A stretch of DNA of 33,928 nt from ZC4RG30 sp039917615 (GTDB lineage: Bacteria; Pseudomonadota; Gammaproteobacteria; Steroidobacterales; Steroidobacteraceae): positions 1 through 33,928 of the forward strand of contig JBDSJD010000013.1 in the NCBI GenBank assembly GCA_039917615.1. The letters are read 5' to 3'. Positions 1-7,519 of the stretch are shown here, piece after piece; position 1 is the first letter of the stretch, and the number at the start of each line of letters is the position of its first letter. Made by a program: the position numbers and the translations under genes. The notes under the pieces are model-generated. The model was given only the letters and a program-made list of their open reading frames with translations. It was not told the DNA's origin and did not search any database.

Positions 1-117
1 CGCGAGTTTAGGCCGTCCTCGGCCGGTGTCTGAGCGCGCGCGAAGTCCCACACGCCGCGGCCGCACCTTTGCACCAGTCCTGAAAAACCTTCAATCCAAC
101 GCTAAGATCAACGGTCT

Positions 118-1206
118 ATGCAGAACCTGACCGCTTGGATCGAGCAAATCGTACTCGGGAACAGCCTGCGCGACTGGGGTCTGGCGTTGCTGGTGTTCGG
201 TGCGACCTTTCTGGTTGTGCCATTTGTCCGCGGCCGCATCCGGGTGCGCGAGCAACGCTGGAATCAGGCAAAGCACAGCCCGACGCTGGAGCTGCTGGGG
301 CTGCTGGTGGCGCGCACCAGTCGCCTGGTGCTGCTCAGCGCGGCGCTGTATTTCGCCGAACACATCCTGACGCTGCCGGCGGCGGTCGATCGCATCTTCG
401 AAGTGATCATCGTGTTCGGCATCGCGGTGCAGCTGGCGCTGTGGACGATGACCGCGCTGCGCTTCCTCATCGGAAAGCACTATGCGAGGCATGGTGTGGA
501 CGATGCCGGCTCGCGTGCGTCGGTCGGCGTGCTGATGTTCGTGGGCCAGGTGCTGATATGCGCCGTCTTCGCGTTGCTGGCGCTGGACAACCTCGGCGTG
601 AACATCACCGCTTTGGTCGCCGGCATGGGTGTGGGTGGTATCGCCATCGCGCTGGCTGTGCAGACCATCCTCGGCGATCTGTTCGGTTCGATGTCCATCG
701 CGCTCGACAAGCCCTTCGTGGAGGGCGACAGCCTGCGCATCGATGACATCGAAGGCACCGTCGAGCGCATCGGCATCAAGAGCACGCGCCTGCGCAGTGT
801 TACCGGCGAGCAGATCATCCTGTCCAACGCCGATGTGCTGAAAAGCCGTGTGCGCAATCTCGGCCGCATGCCCGAACGGCGCGTGCTGTTCCGTCTGCAG
901 GTGGACTATGAGAATGCGTCGGAAAAGGTGGAGCGCATCGGGGGCATTGTCCGGGGCGTGGTTGAAAGTCGGTCGGGCGCCCGCTTCGTCCACTGTCTGC
1001 TGATGGCATTGACGCCCCATGCCATGGAGTTCGAAGTGGTCTACTGGGTGGCCAACGAGACGGGCGTGAATTACGGCGAAGCGGTGGATGCCATCAACCG
1101 GGGCATCGTGAAGGAATTCGCCGCGGCGGACATTGCCTTTGGCTATCCCACGCAGCGGCTGCTGATGAAGCAGGCCGCTGCAACGCCCTCTGCGTTCACT
1201 TCCTGA
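118..1206 (+). CDS. MscS-family mechanosensitive ion channel
   Basis: Predicted inner-membrane small-conductance mechanosensitive channel, 362 aa, which would release solutes on hypo-osmotic shock. There are hydrophobic segments near residues 19-37, 60-80, 88-110 and 137-157. They are followed by a Gly/Ala-rich pore helix at about 165-190 (VAGMGVGGIAIALAVQ) and then the soluble beta domain (KPFVEGDSLRI, then GTVERIGIKSTRLRS), the usual MscS order. The start is ATG at 118. The 3' end overlaps the convergent aminotransferase gene by 11 bp. It could be a YbdG/YnaI-like paralogue rather than MscS itself, so no symbol is given. Confidence 0.9.
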   Translation: MQNLTAWIEQIVLGNSLRDWGLALLVFGATFLVVPFVRGRIRVREQRWNQAKHSPTLELLGLLVARTSRLVLLSAALYFAEHILTLPAAVDRIFEVIIVFGIAVQLALWTMTALRFLIGKHYARHGVDDAGSRASVGVLMFVGQVLICAVFALLALDNLGVNITALVAGMGVGGIAIALAVQTILGDLFGSMSIALDKPFVEGDSLRIDDIEGTVERIGIKSTRLRSVTGEQIILSNADVLKSRVRNLGRMPERRVLFRLQVDYENASEKVERIGGIVRGVVESRSGARFVHCLLMALTPHAMEFEVVYWVANETGVNYGEAVDAINRGIVKEFAAADIAFGYPTQRLLMKQAAATPSAFTS

Positions 1207-2290
1207 CTTCGCGTATCGCGATTGCCAGTCGCCGAACTCCTTCATCAATCTGCGCCGGGGTGAGGGCGCAGAACGGCAGTCGCAGAAAGCGCTCGCCGCC
1301 ACCACTTGGAAAGAACGCCAGGCCGTCGGCGAGATTCAGGTTGTGCCTGGCGGCAGCGGCGCGCAGGTCCGTGGTCGACACACCGGCCGGCAACGTCAGC
1401 GAGAGGAAGAAGCCACCATCCGGGCGCGTGGCCACCGCATCGGGAATGTGCTTGTCGAGTGCGGCAAGACAGGCCGCAAGCCGCGGTGCGTACAGCGACT
1501 TGAGCTTTTCAATCTGCGGCAGCAGCTTGCCGGCCTTGAGCCATTCGCAGGTCACGCCATGCGCGAAATAGCCCGGCGAGATGTAAGTGTCTTCGGCCAC
1601 CTTGCCGATCTTCGCGAGCATGGCGGCATCGCCGATCATGAACCCCAGGCGCACACCGGGCGCGATCAGCTTCGTGAACGAGGTCATGTGCAGCGTGCGC
1701 TGCGGCGCCAGTGAGAACAGCGTGGGTTCCTGCGTGCCGCGATATCGCAGCAGGCGATAGGGCGCGTCTTCCAGCAACAGCAGATCGTGCTGCTCCGCCA
1801 GTTCGACCAGCCGCTTGCGCTTCGCCGTGGAACAGGTGGCGCCCGACGGGTTCTGAAAATCGGGAATCACGTAGAACAGCTTCGGCTTGTGCTGCGCCAG
1901 CAGCCGCTCGAGCGCGGCGAGGTCCGGACCGTCCGCTTCGAGCGGCACGCCGATCACATTCGCGCCATGGCGACGGAACAGCGTGATGGCGCGGTCGTAG
2001 CTCGGCGCTTCGGTGAACACCACATCGCCGGGCTTGAGCATCGCCGTGCACAGGAATTCCACGAGTTCGAGTGAGCCGTTGCCGGTCAGCACCTGCTCGG
2101 GCTTCACACCCTGCCATTCGGCGAGCCAGGTGCGCAGTGCGGCGAGCCCTGCAGCCGGGCCGTATTGCAGCAATGCGTCGGCGCCATTTGCAGCAAGGGC
2201 CGTCGCAGCGCTTTGCGCAAGATCGGCGATGGGGAAAGATTCGGTGGCGGGCACGCCGCGGGTGAAGTTGATCGTTTCCAGAGCAGACAT
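1196..2290 (-). CDS. PLP-dependent class I/II aminotransferase
   Basis: Fold-type I aminotransferase of 364 aa, resembling the LysN/2-aminoadipate group or the catalytic half of MocR proteins, without an N-terminal winged helix. Visible cofactor residues are N147 in FQNPSG, D175 and Y178 in LEDAPYRLLRY, the Schiff-base lysine K207 in TSFTKLIAPG and R214 in VRLGF. The phosphate-binding turn is TGNGSLE (69-75). It lies 33 bp downstream of the dihydroorotate dehydrogenase gene on the same strand, so the two are probably co-transcribed. The amino-acid substrate cannot be read from sequence. Confidence 0.88.
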   Translation of the reverse strand: MSALETINFTRGVPATESFPIADLAQSAATALAANGADALLQYGPAAGLAALRTWLAEWQGVKPEQVLTGNGSLELVEFLCTAMLKPGDVVFTEAPSYDRAITLFRRHGANVIGVPLEADGPDLAALERLLAQHKPKLFYVIPDFQNPSGATCSTAKRKRLVELAEQHDLLLLEDAPYRLLRYRGTQEPTLFSLAPQRTLHMTSFTKLIAPGVRLGFMIGDAAMLAKIGKVAEDTYISPGYFAHGVTCEWLKAGKLLPQIEKLKSLYAPRLAACLAALDKHIPDAVATRPDGGFFLSLTLPAGVSTTDLRAAAARHNLNLADGLAFFPSGGGERFLRLPFCALTPAQIDEGVRRLAIAIREVRK

Positions 2291-2323
2291 GGTGGGTGAA
2301 AGTTTCCTTATGAATGAAATCCC

Positions 2324-3301
2324 TTACGCCGAGAGGGCGGCGAGGTTTGCCAGGCCCTGTGCGGCAAGATAGTCGGCGATGCCGCGATTGATCTTCGGGC
2401 AGACCAGCGGATCGTAGAACAGCGCCGTGCCCACACCCACTGCGGTAGCGCCCGCAAGCAGGAACTCGATGGCGTCGTTGCTGCTCACGATGCCGCCCTG
2501 ACCGATGATGGGAATGCGATGCGGCCTTGCCACCTCGCTCACCTGCGCAACCTTCAGCAGCGCAATGGGCCTGATCGCAGGACCGGACAAACCTCCCTGC
2601 CGATTGCCGATGACGGGCGCGCTGGTGCGCGTATCGATGGCCATGCCCATCAGCGTGTTGATCACGGCGAAGGCATCGGTGCCAGCTTCGATGCACAGTC
2701 TTGCGTTCAGCTGGATGTCGGTCTGGTTGGGAGACAACTTGGTAATGAGCGGCTTGCGCGTAACCTTGCGGCAGGCGGCGACCACGCGCGCGGACATCTC
2801 CGGCGAATTGCCGAATTGCACGCCGCCTTCCTTTACATTGGGGCAGGAGATGTTGATCTCCATGGCATCGATAGGCGAATCGTCAAAGCGCGCGGTGACC
2901 TCGACGTATTCCTCCACCGTGGAGCCGGACACATTCGCAATGAAACGCGTCTCGGTGAAATCGAGCTCTGGCAGGATGCTGCGCACCACATGATCCACGC
3001 CGGGGTTCTGCAGACCGATGGCATTCAACATGCCCATGGGGGTCTCGTAGACACGATGCGGCTGGTTGCCCAAACGCGGCGCCAGCGTCGTTCCCTTCAG
3101 GCAGATGGCGCCCGCGTCGCGATTCGAAAAACCCGCCACGCGGGTGTATTCCTCGCCGAAGCCCACGCAACCGGACAGCAGCACAATCGGCGAGGCAAAG
3201 TGCATGCCGCAGAAATCCAGGGCCAGCGAAGCAGCGGGCGGTGTCCAGGCGAGCATCGCGGCAGTGCTGTTTGCCGGAGGCGATTCGAAGGCGGCATTCA
3301 T
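2324..3301 (-). CDS. pyrD: Dihydroorotate dehydrogenase, class 1B-like catalytic subunit
   Basis: Flavin TIM-barrel protein that would oxidise dihydroorotate to orotate in pyrimidine synthesis. Numbered from ATG 3301 (325 aa), it shows CLKG (K69), the ETPMGMLNAIGLQNPG segment (86-101), NISCPNVKEGG with the presumed catalytic cysteine C153, TKLSPN (K188), NTLMGM, GGLSGPAI (237-244) and the FMN-phosphate loop GQGGI. A cysteine base and these motifs are class 1B features, whereas most gammaproteobacteria use the quinone-linked class 2 enzyme. No PyrK electron-transfer subunit lies nearby. TTG at 3307 is an alternative start. A related FMN enzyme such as a dihydropyrimidine dehydrogenase subunit is less likely but possible. 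Confidence 0.82.
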   Translation of the reverse strand: MNAAFESPPANSTAAMLAWTPPAASLALDFCGMHFASPIVLLSGCVGFGEEYTRVAGFSNRDAGAICLKGTTLAPRLGNQPHRVYETPMGMLNAIGLQNPGVDHVVRSILPELDFTETRFIANVSGSTVEEYVEVTARFDDSPIDAMEINISCPNVKEGGVQFGNSPEMSARVVAACRKVTRKPLITKLSPNQTDIQLNARLCIEAGTDAFAVINTLMGMAIDTRTSAPVIGNRQGGLSGPAIRPIALLKVAQVSEVARPHRIPIIGQGGIVSSNDAIEFLLAGATAVGVGTALFYDPLVCPKINRGIADYLAAQGLANLAALSA

Positions 3302-3385
3302 GCTCAAATTATCGCTGAAAAAGCGCCATCCTGCCGCAGCCAGTCACCTTAAGGCGCGCAGCAGCGCAATGCCGAGGGCAATGAA

Positions 3386-3850
3386 GTGTTCAACATACTG
3401 CTGTACGAGCCGGAAATTCCTCCCAACACGGGCAATACCATCCGCCTCTGCGCCAACACCGGCGCCCATCTGCATCTGATCGGCAAACTGGGGTTCGATC
3501 TGTCGGCGCCGCAGCTCAGGCGCGCGGGGCTGGACTACCACGATCTGGCGCGTGTCTCGCTGCACGCGGATCTGGCTGCCTGCCTTGCAGCAATCGGCCC
3601 CACGCGGTTGTTCGTGATCGAGACCGACGGCGTGAAGGGCTATCACGAGGTGAGTTACCAGCCGGGCGACAGCCTGCTGTTCGGCCGGGAAACCACCGGG
3701 CTGCCGGTCGCCATCGCGGCGGAGCTGCCTGCCCATGAGCGCGTGCGGATTCCGATGCAGCGATCGAACCGCAGCCTGAATCTGTCGAACGCCGTGGCGG
3801 TGGTGGTCTACGAGGCTTGGCGGCAGAACGGCTTTGCGCCATCGGCATGA
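3386..3850 (+). CDS. trmL: tRNA (cytidine(34)-2'-O)-methyltransferase TrmL
   Basis: SPOUT-class methyltransferase of 154 aa, expected to methylate the 2'-OH of the wobble nucleotide in certain tRNA-Leu species using SAM. The family signature is complete: EPEIPPNTGNTIRLC near the N-terminus, LFGRETTGLP at about 98-107 and the knot segment SNRSLNLSNAVAVVVYEAWRQ at about 129-149. The start is GTG at 3386, with a GAGGG-like ribosome-binding site just upstream. It converges on gpsA; in E. coli trmL (yibK) also lies close to the gpsA block, so the neighbourhood fits. Confidence 0.95.
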   Translation: MFNILLYEPEIPPNTGNTIRLCANTGAHLHLIGKLGFDLSAPQLRRAGLDYHDLARVSLHADLAACLAAIGPTRLFVIETDGVKGYHEVSYQPGDSLLFGRETTGLPVAIAAELPAHERVRIPMQRSNRSLNLSNAVAVVVYEAWRQNGFAPSA

Positions 3851-3865
3851 GCCGGCCAGGTCGCG

Positions 3866-4882
3866 CTATTCGAATTCAGCCTGCGGTGGCCGGGCCATGA
3901 GTTCGCGCACCACCTCACCAGCATCCGCGCCGTCGAAGAGGATCCGGCTCATGCCCTCGCAGATAGGCAGGTCGAGCTGCAGCCGCTGCGCCACTGCGCG
4001 CAACACGCGCGCAGCGTGATAGCCCTCCACCACCTGGCCAATCTCAGCCATGGCCGCATCCACCGTCAGGCCGCGCGCCAGCGCCAGTCCGCAACGGCGG
4101 TTGCGGGACTGATCATCGGTGCTGGTCAGCACCAGGTCGCCGAGGCCCGCCAGGCCCATGAACGTGCGTTCGCGCGCCCCCAGCGCCACGCCCAGGCGAG
4201 TCATCTCGTTCAAACCGCGGGTGATGAGCGCCACGCGCATATTGGCGCCGAACCCCAGGCCATCGGAAAGACCGGCGCCAATGGCAATGACGTTCTTGAC
4301 CGCACCGCCGATCTCCACACCGATGATGTCGGTGGATACATAGGTGCGAAACCGCGGCGAGGTCAGATCGTCGGCGACGCGCATCGCGAAGGCCGCGTCG
4401 GCCGAGGCGACCACCATCGCGGTGGGCAGACCTGCGCCCACTTCCTTCGCAAAGGTGGGGCCCGACAGCACGGCCATGGTGTAGCTGTTGCCCAGCACCT
4501 CACGCGCCACCTGGTGCGGCAATAGCCCCGTGTCGCGTTCGAAGCCCTTGGTTGCCCAGGCGATGCGCACGTCGGGCGTTAGCCGCGCCGCAAGCGCGGT
4601 GAGCAGCGCACGAAAGCCGCTGCTGGGCACGGCCACCAGCACATCGGTGACGCCAGCCAGCGCGCCGTCGAGGGTATCCGCGACCTGCAGCATTTCGGGA
4701 AATGACGCATCAGGCAGATAGCGACGATTGCAGCGCGCGGCGCGCATGTCGCGCAGCTGCGCGGCATCGCGTCCCCACAGGCGGGTGGGTTTGCCGGCGC
4801 GCGCAAACTGGATGGCGAGCGCTGTCCCCCATGAACCGCTGCCAAGCACGGCGATGGGCGCGTTCAAGTGACAGGTCCCCAT
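3866..4882 (-). CDS. gpsA: NAD(P)-dependent glycerol-3-phosphate dehydrogenase GpsA, with repeated start region
   Basis: Reduces dihydroxyacetone phosphate to sn-glycerol-3-phosphate for phospholipid synthesis. The 338-aa frame from ATG 4882 has the Rossmann loop GSGSWG (14-19), ATKGFE (K112), LSGPTFAKEV and the catalytic GGAVKN segment (K196), and family-typical length. The start is unusual. The first 13 codons (NAPIAVLGSGSWG) occur three times in 50-bp steps, and only the innermost copy is in frame with the gene. The ATG at 4882 lies inside the middle copy and adds MGTCHL; TTG at 4867 would start directly at NAPIAV. The ancestral start was probably the GTG at 4967, just after secB. This is the last gene of the rhodanese-grxC-secB-gpsA block. 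Confidence 0.93.
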   Translation of the reverse strand: MGTCHLNAPIAVLGSGSWGTALAIQFARAGKPTRLWGRDAAQLRDMRAARCNRRYLPDASFPEMLQVADTLDGALAGVTDVLVAVPSSGFRALLTALAARLTPDVRIAWATKGFERDTGLLPHQVAREVLGNSYTMAVLSGPTFAKEVGAGLPTAMVVASADAAFAMRVADDLTSPRFRTYVSTDIIGVEIGGAVKNVIAIGAGLSDGLGFGANMRVALITRGLNEMTRLGVALGARERTFMGLAGLGDLVLTSTDDQSRNRRCGLALARGLTVDAAMAEIGQVVEGYHAARVLRAVAQRLQLDLPICEGMSRILFDGADAGEVVRELMARPPQAEFE

Positions 4883-4917
4883 GAACCGCTGCCAAGCACG
4901 GCGATGGGCGCGTTCAA
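4864..4917 (-). other. Upstream mini-ORF B (17 codons) before gpsA
   Basis: It starts at TTG 4917 and encodes MNAPIAVLGSGSWGPVT, ending at TGA 4866-4864. Its stop overlaps TTG 4867, the candidate NAPIAV start of full-length GpsA, again as TTGA. The overlap geometry would allow stepwise termination and re-initiation. Whether either TTG is used is unknown. Confidence 0.4.
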
Positions 4918-4967
4918 CTGACAGGTCCCCACGAACCGCTACCGAGTACGGCGATCGGCGCGTTCAC
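4914..4967 (-). other. Upstream mini-ORF A (17 codons) before gpsA
   Basis: It starts at GTG 4967, ten bases after the secB stop, and encodes MNAPIAVLGSGSWGPVS, ending at TGA 4916-4914. That stop overlaps the TTG (4917-4915) opening the next mini-ORF in the sequence TTGA. It is probably the original gpsA start, cut off from the gene by the tandem insertion. Translation is not proven. Confidence 0.5.
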
Positions 4968-4977
4968 TGCCAGTGGC

Positions 4978-5463
4978 TCAGTTCGTGACCTGTGGCGCGG
5001 GTTGTGCCGCCTGCGCCTGCGCGTCCACATACAGCGCGTCGAAATTCACCGGTGGCAGCAACAGCTGCGGAAAGCCGCCCTGCGAGACCAGCTGCGAAAC
5101 CATCGAGCGGGCATAGGGGAACAGCACCCCGGGGCAGATGCTCGCGATTGCTCGCTTGGTTTCCTCGGCACCGAGGTTCTGCATCAGGAACGCGCCGGCC
5201 TGCTTCACTTCCACGAGGAACAGCGTCTTGTCGTTCTGCTTGGCCGACACCGTCACCGTGAGCACGATTTCGTGCATGTCGCCCTGGATGATGTTGCTGG
5301 TGGTCGCCAGATCGAGATTGATCTGCGGCTTCCAGTTGGTATCGCCGCGTGGTCCCTGCGGCGCTTCATAGGAACAGTCCTTGAGGTACACGCCCTGCAG
5401 GGCAAGGTTTGGCTGCGTGGTGCCCGCACCGTTGGTCTGTGCGGCGGGAATTTCATCGGCCAT
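4978..5463 (-). CDS. secB: Protein-export chaperone SecB
   Basis: Cytosolic tetrameric chaperone that keeps preproteins unfolded and delivers them to SecA. The 161-aa sequence has the family landmarks: VYLKDCSYEAP at about 26-36, NINLD-type strand (PQINLDL), EIVLTVTV, FLVEVKQAGAF, the segment around ICPGVLFPYARSMVSQLVSQGGFPQLLLPPVNFDALY at about 108-144 and an Ala/Gln-rich tail. The start is ATG 5463, with AGAGG about 10 bases upstream on the minus strand. It lies between grxC and gpsA, the same order as in E. coli. Confidence 0.97.
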   Translation of the reverse strand: MADEIPAAQTNGAGTTQPNLALQGVYLKDCSYEAPQGPRGDTNWKPQINLDLATTSNIIQGDMHEIVLTVTVSAKQNDKTLFLVEVKQAGAFLMQNLGAEETKRAIASICPGVLFPYARSMVSQLVSQGGFPQLLLPPVNFDALYVDAQAQAAQPAPQVTN

Positions 5464-5493
5464 GGTCTGGAACCTCTGTAGTTGTTGTGAATG

Positions 5494-5772
5494 TCATGCC
5501 ACGCTGCCGGCAGCAAGGATAGGGTCCAGCTCGCCGCTGGCGTCCAGCCGCTTGAGGTCGTCGAAGCCACCGAGGTGACGATCGCCGACGAAAATCTGCG
5601 GCACCGTGTTGCGGCCGCTGCGCCGCTGCATTTCCTGCCTTGCGCCGCCGACCGTTTCAACGTCGATCTCGGTGTAAGCCACACCCTTGCCACCGAGCAA
5701 CTGCCGCGCGCGCGAGCAGTAACCGCATCCGGACCTCGCGTACATCAATACTGGCGGCTTGCCCGTGTCCAT
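5494..5772 (-). CDS. grxC: Glutaredoxin 3 (GrxC)
   Basis: Small cytosolic dithiol glutaredoxin of 92 aa that reduces disulfides using glutathione. It has the CGYC active site (C16, C19), the cis-proline motif TVPQIF and the glutathione-binding GGFDDL segment. The start chosen is ATG 5772 (MDTGKPPVLMY), which leaves 20 bp after the rhodanese gene. A frame extension to 5829 would overlap that gene and add a non-family Ala/Arg-rich leader. Confidence 0.95.
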   Translation of the reverse strand: MDTGKPPVLMYARSGCGYCSRARQLLGGKGVAYTEIDVETVGGARQEMQRRSGRNTVPQIFVGDRHLGGFDDLKRLDASGELDPILAAGSVA

Positions 5773-5792
5773 GATGGCGTTGCCGGGCGCGT

Positions 5793-6215
5793 TCAGCTGC
5801 GCTGCAGCGGCAACCCTTCGGCGCGCCATTGCGCGAGGCCACCTCGCAGGTTGAATACCTTGGTGAAGCCACCGGCATGCAGCTGCCGGGTGAGGGCAGT
5901 GGCAGTGCTGCCGCCTTCGCAGTAAAGCACCAGCAGCCGGTCCTTGAATTTCTTCAGGGTCTCAGCCGCGTGCTCGTGCTGAGAGGGGTCGAGATGCTTC
6001 GCGCCGTTGATGCGACCTGCGGCATAAGCCGCGGCATCGCGCAGGTCGTAAACATGCGCGCCCTGATTCATCAGCTGGATGGCTTCCTGGGGCCGCACCG
6101 CGGCATAACTGAGCTTGCGCGAGCGCAGCTCGTAGACCAGCACCGCAACCGCGAGGGCAACTGCAATACCAGCCAGCACGGGATGGCGGTTCAGGTATTC
6201 GAGCAGACGTTCCAT
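5793..6215 (-). CDS. Membrane-anchored rhodanese-domain protein (YibN-like)
   Basis: 140 aa from ATG 6215: one transmembrane segment at about 12-30 (VLAGIAVALAVAVLVYEL), then a rhodanese domain on the cytosolic or periplasmic face. YDLRD (56-60), GRINGAKHLD and the active-site loop YCEGGSTAT with C99 are visible, as is FNLRGGLAQW near the end. It heads the grxC-secB-gpsA block as yibN does in E. coli. The sulfur acceptor is unknown. TTG 6224 would add three residues. Confidence 0.88.
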   Translation of the reverse strand: MERLLEYLNRHPVLAGIAVALAVAVLVYELRSRKLSYAAVRPQEAIQLMNQGAHVYDLRDAAAYAAGRINGAKHLDPSQHEHAAETLKKFKDRLLVLYCEGGSTATALTRQLHAGGFTKVFNLRGGLAQWRAEGLPLQRS

Positions 6216-6244
6216 GCAGGGCAAGGCCAGACAAAAGGGCGGGC

Positions 6245-6250
6245 ATTATA
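6245..6250 (-). promoter_or_regulatory. Possible -10 element for the rhodanese-grxC-secB-gpsA block
   Basis: A TATAAT hexamer followed by G reads on the minus strand about 30 bases before the rhodanese start, in the 63-bp gap with divergent envC. No good -35 hexamer lies 16-18 bases upstream, so this is only a candidate. Confidence 0.4.
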
Positions 6251-6278
6251 GCGAGCTGGCACCGTAGACTTGATGCCT

Positions 6279-7451
6279 ATGAAGAGAGTCCCGTGGACTG
6301 CTGCCGGGCTCGCGCTGCTGCTGGCGGCGCTGGTGCTGCCGGCTGCGCAGCCGGACCGCAAGCGCAACGAGGCCGAGCTCAAGGCCGCCGAGCTCAAGGC
6401 GCTGACCGAGCAGTTGCAGCGCCTGCAGCGCCAGGTGCAGAAGGACCCGGTTGAAGAGGACCGCCTGACCCGGGCGTTGCGGGACGCCGAGCGTTCGGAG
6501 TCCCGCGCCAGCGGCGAGTTGTCCGCGCTGCGCTCCCAGCGCGCGCAGCGGTCGGCTTCGCGCCAGCAATTAGTTCAAGAACGGGGGCGCCGGCAGGCAG
6601 AACGGGAGGCAACCGAGGCGGACCTCGCCAGCCAGCTCAGGGCAGCCTATTTCATGGGCCGCAATGAACCGCTCAAACTGTTGCTCAATCAACGCAATCC
6701 GGCCGAGTTTGGACGTAATTTGACTTATTACGGCTATCTGGGTCGCCTGCGAGCTGGCCAAATCAACTCGATCACGGAAAATATAGCCAAGATAGATGAA
6801 CTTACAGCCCAGATAGACGAAGAAGACGCCCAACTTGCGGAACTGGAATTGCGATCCAGGCAGCGGCTGGGTGAGCGGGAGGCGGCGCGCAAGCAGCGCG
6901 GACAGGTGCTGGCCAGCCTGCAGCGTGAAGCCAGCGGCCGCGCCGCGGAGCTCAGGCGCCTGCGGGCGGAGCGCCAGGAGATGGAAAAGCTGCTGAAAGA
7001 GCTTAGCCGGGCCGCCGAAGCCAGTCCGTATGATCCGAACAGTCCCTTCGCCCGGTTGCGGGGCAGATTGGCCTGGCCTGTTTCTGGTCACATCGCCACA
7101 AATGGCGGAATTCCAGCAGGGGGAACGCGTTCCGATGGCATAGAGATCGACGCAGTTCGCGGCGCAGAGGTGCGCGCCGTGCATGACGGCCGGGTCCTTC
7201 ACGCCGACTGGGGTAGAGGCGTGGGGATAGTGATCATTGTTGACCACGGCAACGATTACTGGAGCATTTACGGGAACAACGAGCAGTTGTTCAAGCAGAA
7301 AGGGGACAAGGTCCGGGCCGGAGAAACCATCGCCACGGTGGGTGATTCGGGGGGCCGGCAACGCCCGGGTCTGCATTTCGAGATCCGGCGCCACACCAAG
7401 GCGGTGGATCCGCGCGACTGGTTCCGTACCAGTGCCCCACCAGACGGTTGA
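6279..7451 (+). CDS. envC: Murein hydrolase activator EnvC (degenerate LytM/M23 domain)
   Basis: Periplasmic protein expected to activate the amidases AmiA/AmiB at the division septum. It has a signal peptide (MKRVPWTAAGLALLLAALVLPAA), a long charged coiled coil over roughly residues 25-245, and a C-terminal LytM domain at about 265-385. The zinc ligands of active M23 peptidases are not conserved: the first motif reads SDGIEID, the HxH position reads GLHFEIR and the YGH position reads YGNN. This fits EnvC, which activates but does not cut. ATG 6273 is an alternative start. It is divergent from the grxC-secB-gpsA block. Confidence 0.92.
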   Translation: MKRVPWTAAGLALLLAALVLPAAQPDRKRNEAELKAAELKALTEQLQRLQRQVQKDPVEEDRLTRALRDAERSESRASGELSALRSQRAQRSASRQQLVQERGRRQAEREATEADLASQLRAAYFMGRNEPLKLLLNQRNPAEFGRNLTYYGYLGRLRAGQINSITENIAKIDELTAQIDEEDAQLAELELRSRQRLGEREAARKQRGQVLASLQREASGRAAELRRLRAERQEMEKLLKELSRAAEASPYDPNSPFARLRGRLAWPVSGHIATNGGIPAGGTRSDGIEIDAVRGAEVRAVHDGRVLHADWGRGVGIVIIVDHGNDYWSIYGNNEQLFKQKGDKVRAGETIATVGDSGGRQRPGLHFEIRRHTKAVDPRDWFRTSAPPDG

Positions 7452-7519
7452 AATGGCACCAATCGCAGCGCGGATTCCCCCGGATTTTTGCCAACTGGAT
7501 CATTACCCTCGGCCCAGGG

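Larger units (their letters stand above)
4831..4967 (-). repeat. 50-bp tandem triplication spanning the secB-gpsA junction
   Basis: Units begin at 4831, 4881 and 4931 (the last is a partial copy of about 37 bp). Units 1 and 2 differ at one base (4868 versus 4918). Unit 3 differs from unit 2 at 6 of 37 bases. Read in the gpsA sense these are the start codon (GTG versus TTG) and five third-codon positions (CCG/CCC, GTA/GTG, CTC/CTT, GGT/GGC, TCG/TCA), so every unit still encodes NAPIAVLGSGSW. Because 50 is not a multiple of three, each unit is in a different frame. Confidence 0.95.

Noticed and set aside
1..117. Possible gene end or RNA at the left edge
   Set aside because: Only 117 bases; no convincing frame, promoter or RNA structure was seen.
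6560..6850. Visibly lower-GC stretch in the coiled-coil part of envC (and another in the 3' end of parB) as a transfer signal
   Set aside because: Both proteins are intact and in conserved contexts; Lys/Glu/Asn/Ile-rich coding is enough to explain the composition.
7448..7519. N-terminal extension of the GGDEF-EAL protein starting at a TTG that overlaps the envC stop
   Set aside because: TTG start with no ribosome-binding site, and the added residues look non-family; ATG 7520 or 7538 is more likely.
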